Source: Luscinia megarhynchos
Lineage: Eukaryota > Chordata > Aves > Passeriformes > Turdidae
Length of the DNA: 64,000 nt
Reading direction: 5' to 3'
Assembly: GCA_034336665.1 (NCBI GenBank)
Contig: CM067568.1
Location: forward strand, 38,854,770-38,918,769
Position numbers and translations under genes: made by a program. The notes under the pieces are model-generated. The model was not told the DNA's origin. It saw only the letters and a list, made by a program, of their open reading frames with translations, and did no database searches. Shown here in pieces: positions 1 through 11,400 of this stretch. Numbering within the stretch: position 1 is the stretch's first letter; each line of letters starts with the position of its first letter.

Positions 1-745
1 CTTTTCTCAGCCCTCACATATGCAAATCTGACACATTGTCTTGATTCTTAGAATGTTTTGCCTGACTTTGGTGCCAAGTGTTGCTGCCAACTCTTACTAT
101 CTGCCCAACTTGGAAGCAGGGGCTCTTCTCTGTCCTGGAAATTACATGAATCACAGAGTCCTGTAAAGCTGGTTTGCTGACAGCATTAGGTATCAGAGCA
201 GCATCTGGCTGTCTTCATAAGGCTGCTGTCCTCTTGGCTGTGTGAGAAATAGAAGTGCACAAATGAGTGGATAATGTTTATACCCAGCTTTGAAGGGAAG
301 AAGCAGAAGGACTGATCTGTGCTGATCTGCCATGCTCCTGTGTCCTTGCACTGCAGCTCATGGTGTCACCTAGTGAGCGGGGTGCTCCAGAGGTGGAGAT
401 AGGATGATTTAGGGTATGTTAGCTGTTCTGCCATAGCCAAGTGTTGCAAAAAGACAGCTTTCAAAGCTGGAGGGCGCCTCCTTGCTGTGAGATCTCCAGT
501 TGTTCTCCCCCATCCTTGGCTGCCGGCCCTGCTGGAATTTCCAGCCTTCCTGAGTAACTCTTGGTAAGGACTGAGTAGATTCTTTTGTCTAATGAGCGTA
601 TCACTCAACTTCTTAGCCTGTCCTGTAACCTTCTGACACATGATTTTGAAGTGGGAAGCATTGTCACTGACAATATTTGGGATCACTTGCATAAGAGTCT
701 TTATCTGTTTCCTGGGCCATACAGCTGTGGAGTGAGCTTTGCTTG

Positions 746-930
746 ATCATAGAATGGTTTGGGTTAGAAGGGCTCTTAAAGATCATCTAGTTCTAAGCCC
801 CATGCCATGTGCAGGGACACCCTCCCCTGGACCTGGTCGCTCAGAGGCCAGTCCAGCCTGGCCTTAAACACTTCCATCTACACTTTTGGGCAACCTGTTC
901 CAGTGCCTCACCACCCTCACAGTAAATTGT
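746..930 (-). mobile_element. CR1 LINE 3' fragment (reverse orientation)
   Basis: It begins atcatagaatggtttgggtt, the reverse complement of the CR1 3' terminus. It continues with the CR1 phrases for the AGATCATCTAGTT, CAGGGACACCCTCC and GGCAACCTGTTCCAGTGCC segments. It is 5'-truncated, as is usual for CR1. Confidence 0.9.
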
Positions 931-1459
931 CATGTTGTCAGAGATGGTATGTGAAGTGTGATGCACCCTCCAGCTGCCAATCTTGTGGCTCCTCATAGTG
1001 CTGTGTACTACAGCAGGTATCCAGTGTTCAGTGGAAGACTGGGCTAGGTACAGGATTGCTAAGTACTTAAGAGGAGCTAGGTGACTTCAGGATTAGAAGA
1101 GCTCAGGGCTTTGTTTCCTCTGTCAAAGCTCTGCCTGCTAGACTGCACTTCTGTATCCTGTGGTAAGCAGGCAGCAGGTGTTGTTAGTTTCTGCTTTTAG
1201 CTGAGGCTTAGAGAGGAAAAGTAGGAAGGGGGAACTTGACATGTATCTGTTTTTTCAGGATTTCAGGCATCTGTGCCAGACTTTTTAAACCCATGGCTCC
1301 TTTTGGAGCCTATAGATGGGTGAGCTGCAGTGGTGAAATCTGTCCCCTTCCTTTCACCCATCAGAATCACTGAAGCCTTGAAGAGAAACCAACTGCAAAT
1401 GTAAATGACTTTCTGAGAAGAAAGTTATGTTGACTGTTACAGACCTCATCCACCTGGGG

Positions 1460-1688
1460 AAGGTTTCTCAGTATCACCCAAGGTGAGAGTGTAGCCGTTG
1501 CACTACTGCTGGTCCAGTGCACATGTGTATGTTCTTGCCTGCTGAACAAAGCTGTTGGGTTTTCTGCTCCTTTGAGAAGGCATTTAACCAATGAGAATTG
1601 CATATAAGATGGGGCAGTGTCTGAATAGCGCTTGACCAGTATCACCCCAGCGGTTTCATTCTCACCTTGGGTGATACTGAGAAACCTT
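1460..1688. repeat. Perfect 29-bp inverted repeat, 171-bp spacer
   Basis: Arm 1460-1488 begins aaggtttctcagtatcaccc; arm 1660-1688 is its exact reverse complement. A shorter direct partial copy (cagtatcacccc) lies at about 1637-1648. The spacer is not itself repetitive. Confidence 0.9.
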
Positions 1689-1726
1689 GTTACAGTTAAT
1701 ATAAGTTGTAACAGTTAATATAAGTT
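1689..1726. repeat. 19-bp tandem duplication
   Basis: Two adjacent copies of gttacagttaatataagtt, differing at one base, directly abut the right arm of the inverted repeat. Confidence 0.9.
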
Positions 1727-2408
1727 CTCTCTCAGAAATACAATTACTTTAATAGTTTTTTTTCAGTGGTACCTTTTAAAATGCAAAACTTTTCCCATGG
1801 AGGCACACACCCCAGATGCCTGAGGGTTGTGCTGACTGTGCTTCACCAATCAGTTCTGCTCTTACTTGTCTTCTTGCATTTCTTGGCTTGGAGGGAATGT
1901 TACTTACTGTCAGCAGGGAGAATGCTGACAGGCTCTTCTCTGGGAGGAGAACACACAGGTCAATGTCACTGTTGTTAATTGAATCTCAGGTCCTTGTTCA
2001 AGGTCTGATGCTGAGACAGATACTTTTCTAGTGTTCTGACTTGGCCGGGGGCAGAGGAGAAAATTGCAGTGCTAAAGATGGATCTGGCTGTGAGAGAGGG
2101 TTGAGACCCTGTGAAGGAGTTGCAAGACCTTTCAGTACCAGAAATGTGCACAGTCCTTCCTCTAGCTGCTTAGGTAAGAACCATCCTGCAACTGCAGGGT
2201 TCCTCCTCCTATGTGCTGAGGCCTGGATGTTGGTCTGCGTTTCTTTCAGTGACCTATGCCTAGCCAGTCTGACTCACTCTCCTGAGGCTCTGCAGCCTTG
2301 TTCTGGAATGATGGTCCCAAATGTTTCTCTCTCTGCATTTCTACCCTTTAACAACCCAGCAGGAGAGTAGCAGGCTCTGAATGTGCTACATTTTTATCCC
2401 CTTCTCAG

Positions 2409-2476
2409 GTCTGAATGTAGGTTGTTTCTACGCCTTGTCCACTCTGCTGAACCGCATGGTGATCCAGCACTACCCA
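2409..2476 (+). CDS. FLVCR2: FLVCR2 exon a (TM7 end)
   Basis: Preceded by the acceptor cttctcag and followed by the donor gtaagt at 2477. It starts with two bases completing a Gly codon, then reads [20 protein letters not shown] and ends YP in phase 0. It encodes the end of TM7 and an extracellular loop start. Confidence 0.93.
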
Positions 2477-5400
2477 GTAAGTGCATCCAACCCTCATGGC
2501 CCTCTCTGATTCTTTCTGTTGTCCAGCACTGGCTGCCAAAGGAGAGTCTGTGAGAAAGGCAATGTCACAGCAGTCCTGGCAGGCTCTAGCACAGGTTGGC
2601 TGTTCCTTTTTTTCCTTTACCATCTCATGCAAAAGCTGATGAACTCTGGAAAAGACGGCTCCTTTGCACCTTAAATGAAATAATTTACTTCTGAGAAAAT
2701 CTTCTAGCTATTTCCTCTCTTTGTTTCTGACTGCAGTTTCTACTGGGACATCTGTTCCAGGAGGCTGTCCATGCTCATGCTGTGGTGGCAGAAGGGTGGG
2801 GTGCCTCAGTACCTATACAGCTTACTGCTGGTGCATGCCACAGAGCTCCTTTCTGTGCTACTTTACAGTGAGTCCCAATATTTCCTAGTCAATCTGGCCC
2901 AAATCCTAACAGTAAGCTTGATAGAGTTTATGCTAACTCCTCTGAGAGTATCTCCTCACACTGGCCAGTGCACACTTTTTTCTCAGGGCTGGCTCAGACA
3001 CAATTGCCAGACCATTTTTTGGACTAGAAAGCACTGGCTCATGTGGGCCAAAAGTGTTCCTGCAAAGGATAGTTCTGGTTAGTGTGTTACCAGCAGAAAC
3101 ACGAATGAAGACTAACTTTGGTGTCTCTTCCTCTCTGGGTTTTCTGCACTTTGTTTTTTGTTGGATATGAGTTAGCTCCTGCATTTGTGTGAGTGTGTAT
3201 GTGTCTCACCACAGGGGCAGGAGGTGAATGCTGGCAGGATTGGACTCACCATTATACTGTCGGGGATGGTTGGGGCTCTGATCTCCGGCATCTGGTTGGA
3301 CAAAACCAAAACCTACAAGTAAGTCCTTTGTTTGCCTCTGTGCCCTGGTGACTGTGCTGTTCCTCCATACTGTGCAAGAAGCAACCCTGTGCAGTTGCAA
3401 GTTGGCAGTCTAGAGACTGAATCATAAGGAGGATTTGTGGGGAAAAAATAGGATTCTTCAAAACTCGATTAGTCTAAAGTGAAGTCTGGGTCTGTGCATT
3501 AACCAGCATGGGCGCATACAAGATCTGGTGTTGGTGGTCCCTGGGGAGATGGCCCAGTAACTGCTTTGTCAGGGATGAGAGAGTTCTTGGCACAAGCAGA
3601 ATCAAGACTGTACCAGACCATTTCTCAGCCCTTACAAACCAGCCTCTGTGAATTTTTGTCCGGCGTAATGAAAGGCACATTGAATTCAGTGCCCAGAAGC
3701 ATTGTGTTGATGGCGTGTTGCTGTATGTAGGGCAGGCATAAGGGTTATTGGGGTTATGGGTGGATGATTCTGTTTGTTGCCAGCTGAGCTGGGAAGGCAG
3801 ATCTGGCCAGCATACCTTGCCATCTGCAAAGGGACAGTTAAGAGTCTTTGCTTGTCCTACAGTTCCCGGTCCTCAGAAATTTGGATCTCACTGAAACACC
3901 TCTGTAGGGTATCCCAGAGGACACGGAGAGACTCTTGTGTCTTATACTGGAGTTCAACCAGCTTTCTGGTTTCTCTACTGGCTTTGAAACTGTGCTATAA
4001 CCTATTGTCTGAGCAGGTTGGGTGAGAGAGGTCTTTATTGGTGATTTGCTGGTAACGACTTGAAAGTAATTTCAGAGTTTTGTTCCTTGCAGCAGCTTTT
4101 CATCTGGGGGAGTCCTTCTGCCATTATCCTACATCATATCTTGGGCCAGAAATGCACATTCTCATTGTAGACAGTCTAGATTAATCTGGCTAGCTGTGAG
4201 CTTGGAACTTCTGAAGTGGCCTCTAGCCCTAGCTCCCTATAAAGTACATGGATCAGAAATATAAAATTAGCTTCTCTAGTAAAAAAGAATGGTAGGTGAG
4301 GACTCCTGGGACTGGCAGGTCATTTGCTGTTGTGTTTATATGGTTGTGTGGCACTGAGTAGTTTCTCATATGGGAGTCCTGGGAAATAGAAATAAGACTG
4401 TTAGATCTCCACTGCTAACAATGCAATGTGATTTGTGTCTCTTTTCAGCCCATGGCTAGTGATAAGGTAGCTTCAGCTGGCACTGCTAGACTGGATGATC
4501 TTCGTGGTTCTCCATAAGTGGGGTTAGGTTGCAGCATGAAGGCTTGGAGAGGTTTGTGACTCACCATGCAGAGCAGGGATTTGAAATCCAGTAGAAAGAG
4601 AGAGAAAAAACCACAAATCCTGTATTTGTTCCATGTTGCCTCCTTCCTTGGAGGGATCACATAGGTAGGCAGGGCTGGCTAACAGTGCAGACTTATGTCA
4701 TCCATGGAGTTTATCCTACAGACACCAGGGACTATTGGGAGATAGTTTTAGCCTTAGGTGAGGAAAATCCCTGCTAAGAATTTTTTCTCCATTGCAGCCT
4801 ACAAAATGGATTTCTGTGAAACTAGCACTTTATTTTTTCTGAGTGCTACATAGTCTTTATTTAGCCCCATTTAAATCTATTTAAAAAAAACTGCCAAGAT
4901 GCCAGATGTTCTAGGTGGGTATCCTCCCCCTTCCCTCTGTTGCTGAGATAGTGTCAAGAATAAAATGAAAGCACATGAAAATCAGGAAGGAAAGATATCA
5001 AGTCCTTTTTTTAGTCAGCTTGGAGAGAGAGGAAAGCTAATGAATGGGATCCAGCTGTGAATGAGGGAGCAGGGGAAGGCTAATAACAGAAGGAATTGCA
5101 GAGCTCTACATGCATGTTTGATCTTTACTGTACCATCAGCAGTTCCTTGAAAGGGTGAGGCTGTGCTAAGTCAGGCTTTCCCCATCTGTCATGCTTGGGC
5201 ACCAAATGGCATTGCACTCTTGCTTTTATTTGACAGGCAAGTCCCTGCAGCAGCTCCTGCACTGTTCTTGTTTTTGGAATAGCAGGTGCAAATTAGGTCC
5301 ATTCAAATAATGTAGTTATGTAGTGACGAGCAAGCAGTGCAAGAACTGGGGTTGTCTTTGATCGTATGACTTGTTGGGAACAGCCCATCTCTTTGAATCA

Positions 5401-8400
5401 TAGAATCAGGAGAAGATCCTTACAGTTTTGACATCAAGCTCCTGGCTCGGAGGATAGATGAGACCTGGAGACTGCTGGGTGTATTGGTAATTGTAAGGGA
5501 GTCTGGCTCAGAATGAGGGGACCAAATAAATCATCACTGCTCTTTGGCTGTGCTTTTCTTTTAAATGCAGTGTTCACATGGCCTCAGGTCAAGCTGGTTG
5601 CAGTCAGCATCCTTCACTTTCATTGCTGCATTTCTATAAGGCAAGATGTCAGAAACATTCATCTCTCTCTCCATTGACTAGGCAGAAGACCCCAAGTGGT
5701 GTTTTAGGTCTGTACAGATGTAAAGTACCAAAACTTGGGAGAGGGAGAAAAGATAGTGAAGGAGAGGGCACTTGGGTCTCTTCCACTGAAAGGTGAGTAC
5801 TCTCTCAGCCTAGCCTTACCTGCAATATGGGCCTTCTTATTGTAGCCCTTTTTACACAAGGTTAGTCCTTGTGTAGTGAATGTCTTCACCTTGTCCTACC
5901 ATATGTCTTATATAAATAATTTACCAAGACTGTCCTTTCTTCTGACCTTCATACACGAAGAAAGTGGCATAAAACTGAATGCCAAAGGATAAGGGTGTGG
6001 TGAAAACCAAAGCAGTCTTCTCCAATTCATCCCTTTCTCCAGCATCTGACACCTCTGTGCCTTCAGCGATGAAATCTTCTGGGAGCATAGGAGCAAGGAA
6101 CAAGGCCTTTTTTTAGGCTTGTATGCTGTCCTCATGGCAAAACCTGTGGAGGCCATCTGTCATCCCTGTCCATACAGCAGAGCATACTGGAGCTGCACAC
6201 AACATCCCTGTGAGCAGCTAAAACTGTTTTATGTGGCTGATCCCCTTATCCCACCTCCTGCTCCCAGCTTGTTCATTTGTTGCCTCAGATGTTGCTTGAC
6301 TCTAGTGTTTTTGCAGCTGCAATCCCCTCTGAGTCTTGTCCTGTCACTTTTGCTTTCCTCTTCCAAGTGACCTTGTGAGACAAGGCTGGTTGGGCCATAC
6401 CCATTCCTTACTCTGAGGCCTCTTCTGGAGCTGACTGAACAGCAGGAGATGTGTTCTTCATTTCAGCCCTGTTCCCTGCTGTGCTGGCCCTGTCTGGCTT
6501 TTTCTCCAAGGCCTCTTTTTTTTTTTTCTCACAGTCTCTTGTGTGAGCTCTTTAATCTGCCTCTTCAGAAGGTTTGGGAATGTGACTGTGAGGGCAGATG
6601 AATGTCAGGGCTGGTTAGGTTCATCTAAGTGACCAGCGTGTCAGGTGCTTCACAGATCTGCCTCTCCCTGTGCAACAGAGACTTGGCAGTGGTGTCTTTG
6701 TAGCAATGCTTCCACATGGGTGCAGTGGGCTTCTTTCCCACACCCCAGAGCACAGGGCTGGCTTAACCTCAGTTTTTCTAAGGTAATGTGGCAGGATGCC
6801 TAACTTTCAGCCTGCACTCACTGCACTAATCAGCCTGTTAAGTAGATGGTCTCTGTTCTCTGTTCCAGACAATGCAAATTGTCAGTCCCTGTAGAGCTGT
6901 CATGGGAGTAGGTTGCTAAAAACACCAGAACGCTGTCCTGATGTGCTCTGTGAATCTGCTTCTCCTCCTTTGTGCTTTTATTGCTCCCATGAGATTTATG
7001 GCTATGATAAGAGGCTTATTAAGCTAAAACTGGGCATTTTTCCATGCCCGGGTGCCCCTAGGGACACACAGTGTTCTTGTCCCCTGATGAACAGGGGTAT
7101 CAAAGGCCACTTTCTGAGAACACCCTGCCTCTGTGTGTTTCCCCAGAGGTTTTTGTTTCCCTATGCAGCAGTGTCTACCAGTATTTCAGTTAAACCTTCT
7201 TCAAAATTTTGTGTCTTTCTTCTTTTTTGTGACTGCTGAGCTCTAAATCTCCTTTCCTTGTCATTGGGGGAGCAGGGTTTTGCTGAAGTCTGGTTTAGAA
7301 GTCTGCTTGTGTGCTTAAGGCTGTTTCTTGCAGCAAGATTTGCATTCACTGCTGTCTGTTCAGATCCTGTGAGGGTCTGTGGTGAAACTGGTTATGGTGA
7401 GAAAAAAATTATAAAACTCTCCATGGGCTGAGTGTCTCTGCTGGCAGTTCCAAGGGCTGCAGCCACCTCTTGGAGGCCTGCACAGTATTTTAGCACTGAC
7501 TGCTATGTAGTGTGGAGACTGCTAAATATATTGTTCAAACTTGGTTGATGTAGCCCAAGTACAGAAGTGTAATTCTAGCTTTGAGCTCCTTTTCTAATTA
7601 TCTCTTTCCCCCATGTCAAGGCATGGGAGGCATAAGAACTATGGGACATATCTGTATTGAGCAGAGAAAGGCTTTTACTTGCATCTTTTTCACTCTCTAG
7701 GACTCCTCTCTGTTCAGTCAGTCTTTCAGCTCTTCTTCTGCAGCCTCCAGGCTCTGTGCAGCCATGTAGCAACTCTCTGCAATGGATTATAACAGTAGTG
7801 AGCAGTCCCTTTATGCTGCCTTCACATACCAACTTTGCTCTCAGTGAAAACTTTGGAAAGAACATACTCAAGAAATGATACAGCATTGGAGGTTAAGGGG
7901 TTTAACTATTCCTTTGTTACACAACAAAATTACTTGCCATAGCATGTTGTTTAGCCTCTCAATATAATTAAATGAGCCTGGTGAACCTTGTAATAATGCC
8001 TCAATAGCTGAAGCCTGAAATTAGCTTCTCAGGCCTATAGTTGGATAAGAATTGACATATGGGCATGAGCCCCAGTGCTGCAATCCTTGCAGCAGTAAGG
8101 GAGGACAGAACCTTAGCTGGAACAGTCTGGATTTATCTGTAGTAATTCAGTGTACTGGAAACATTTTCTTACACATTATATACTTACTGCCTACTTGGGT
8201 TGGATTTTTGACAGTGATCATTTGCATTAAAAAGGAAAAGTGAAAATAGTTTGAGGTTTAGTTTCTTCAGTAGAATTCTAGGAGCGGATATCAAACACAT
8301 TCTTTAATGGATTAAGACTTAAACTTGAGAGAAACTGCACAAGAAGCTTGTAGTAATACATGTAACTTCTTCCTAAAATACAATGATCAAGAGGTTTTAT

Positions 8401-11400
8401 AACTCTGGTAACTGTTCTGCTTTCAAAATCCTGGTGGAAGTTCAGTCAGGTAAAGTATTTACCTTTTCCTCCTTTCCCTCCTCAAAACTATGCACTGTGA
8501 AAACCCACTGCTGCCTTTTGTACTAGAAAGAGCCTTGTTTTTTTTTTTTTTTTAATGTGGGAAGGGTTTTCTTGGTGTGTAGTCAAGGATGACAATTGCT
8601 AAATGTTGCAGTAAAATCTGGCCTGGGCTGCTGCCTGTGTCTCACAGTACTGACTCCACTGATGATCCTTGCATGGCCTGGCTGCAGGTTTGGCTGTTCC
8701 CAGGATCTGACTGGCATACTTCCTGAGTATGGGATGTCTTTGTCTCCTCTGCACAGAGACAAGAGTTTGTGGCTCAGCTGCTGTTGGCTGTGGAACCAAC
8801 GCTGTCCCTGCTAAATGCTCACATGGCTTGAGGGTGAGGCTGTGACAGCAGCCTGGCTTGCATGTCACCTCTCCAAATACAGCAGGTAGTTTAAACAACA
8901 GAAAGGAGCAGCAATAAAAGCTGTTTCAGACACTGAAAAATATAGGCCCATGAGACTCTAGCAGTGTTGACATCTCTTTCTTTTATGTTCCTGCTTGAGA
9001 GTGCTGGATCTCCTTGGCTCCTGCTTGTAAGTAAGCATCTTTAACTCACTATAGTACAGAGGATGCCCAAGGAAGATTAATGATCTCTTTAATTGGCCCT
9101 TGTTCTCCCCCTCAAGTGGCATGTACTATATATGGCCAGGCACCTGTCAACCTGTGGTAGGATCTTTCTTCTTCTGTTGCACTACCCTGTGTGCAGGCCC
9201 TTCCATACTATTTGTCAGTCCAGTTCCTCTGTCTGGCTATGAGTGTCATGAGACTGTGCAACTTTTAAGCATTTTGTTGGGTTTTTTTTAACCCATACTA
9301 AGATCTGTGGGCAAAAAGGACTGGATTAAATAAAACCCTGATTGCTTTTTCTTGCAGGCAAACAACGCTAGTTGTCTATATCATGTCTTTGGTGGGAATG
9401 GTAGTCTATACCTTCACTCTGAGCCTGGGCCACCTCTGGGTGGTCTTTGTGACTGCTGGGTTGCTGGGGTAAGTTCATGTGCAGGCTGCTTTCCTCAGCA
9501 TGTGAGCTGCTAGGGGATGAGCAGAGAGAGAACTCCTGCTGTGGGAGGGACTGGGGAGAGCCATAGCATCTGGATGGCTCCTGCATGGTTTAAGGACAAA
9601 ATTATCTTTCCCTTCCCATCTCTCACTTGTGTTTCATTAGAGTCAGGGACATTATTGTGACCCTGCTCAGCTGCAGCCACCTTAATTGTTCCAGGCAATC
9701 AAGTGGAAGCTTTTGGAAAGCAAGTGGTACCCACAGCCCCATAGATGACTGGTGGACAAGAGTGAAAAGCATGTGGGCTGGCATGACTGTTTGACTGTGC
9801 TGGAGGTGATGCCCCTTAGAGTTATGGTCTATATCTCTTCAGTCTTCCTTCTGGCAGTTGCTGAGTCTTCCTTTCTGTGCACTTCATTACAGGTTTTTCA
9901 TGACAGGATACCTTCCCCTGGGCTTTGAGTTTGCTGCAGAGTTGACATACCCAGAATCAGAAGGAACATCATCAGGGCTGCTTAATGTCTCAGCACAGGT
10001 AGGTGTGCTGTGTTCCCTTCACTTGCCTCTTTTTAGGCAAAGAGATTAAATTGTAGTTCCAAGACTTGAGTCCTTTGCCTCTTTTTAGGCAAAGAGATTA
10101 AATTGTAGTTCCAAGCCTTGAGTCCTATTTGTTGTCCATTTCTGGTGTAATGTACTGCAGATCTAAGCACCCCAGGGACCTGGCTTTTTGCATGTTGTTC
10201 CTCATGGCATTTCTGTAGTGGCACTCATTCTGTTTCTTCTTAAGAAAATACTTCAGAGTGCCAATCATCCTTGCCTTTTCCAACATAGCTTCTAATAGTT
10301 CTGGCTCATCTCCAGTGAGAGAAGAGATTCCAGCTGTTGGGGTCATCTGCCATTCCATTAGCTGCAAGGAGGTGTCTCTGGATGTGTTTATAACCAAACT
10401 TTAGCCACTCTAGGCCAAGTGTTTGACTGGCCTGTATGCTCTGATACTTTGGTAAAGACTGGAAAGAATTTGGGCTGCTTTATAATAACAGTACAGCTTG
10501 ACATTACCTTTGTTTCTTTGTAGGTTTTTGGTATTGCCTTCACCATTGGCCAAGGGCAAATCATGGATCGCTTTGGGACAAAGGCAGGAAACCTCTTGCT
10601 TTGTTCTGTCCTGTTCCTGGGGACTGTTATGACAGGTAATTAAAATTTTCAGTGTTCTTCTGCTCTGACTTTGCCTTCGGCTTGGCATATTAATTGAAGG
10701 CTTTTATGTGCAGTGCCTGCAGAAAAGGGCAGAGCCCACACAGCAGTCCCATAGCAATGCTATTCCTCTTTAAGCATCTGGTCTGCGTTACAAAGAAAAG
10801 CTGAGGCTTTTTGCGCTGGCTGGGGTCTCAAAGTTGCACCTGCAATAAAGAATTTATATCCTGCCTGTTTCAGAAGTGTTCTCAACCTTGTCCAGGAGAG
10901 TGGTTTTGCTTGCTCATTGTAATGTGTTTCTGTCTCTTCTGGGGCTTCTGCTGCTCCTTTGAGTCCTGGGTAAATTGACTTGGGCACTGCATGGTGACTG
11001 CCTTCACATTTCTCTTCCTCCCTCTGTTCCAGCATTCATTAAGGCTGATCTCCGAAGACAACAGGCCAATTTGGAAAATGAACAGACAGTGAGTAAACTC
11101 CCTTCAATCCCTGCTGTGCCCCTATTAGCTATTAGCTCAAGACAACACCCAACCTCTCTCTTCTTTCTAGGAAAGGGGGTGACTTGTGGGGAAGCTCCTT
11201 GTTGGCATTTTTAAACTAGATGTAATCCCAACTCTGCCAGCTGCTGGGGCCTCTCTTTGTTCAGTGTTAGTGTCATGAAGAATCTATAGGCTCTGGTCCT
11301 CTGGGGCTCTGCAGGGCTTCACACATCTTCATACTGGCTAGGGCCAGGTGTAGGGTAGTGCTTGCTCACTTCTCTCACTTGACAATGTGTTGAGGCCTTC

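Larger units (their letters stand above)
1..2408 (+). other. FLVCR2 intron (partial), no exon seen
   Basis: I looked for the preceding FLVCR2 exon, which should end with the start of TM7 and a donor, and did not find one. The stretch holds a CR1 tail (746-930), an inverted repeat (1460-1688) and a short tandem repeat (1689-1726). Otherwise it is ordinary intronic sequence. Confidence 0.6.

Noticed and set aside
1..2408. Upstream FLVCR2 exon
   Set aside because: I found no open block resembling the TM1-TM7 start with a donor, so the preceding exon is taken to lie outside the window.
4465..4515. Possible CR1 remnant (gctagactggatgatcttcg)
   Set aside because: Only about 30 bases resemble a CR1 tail, too little to call.
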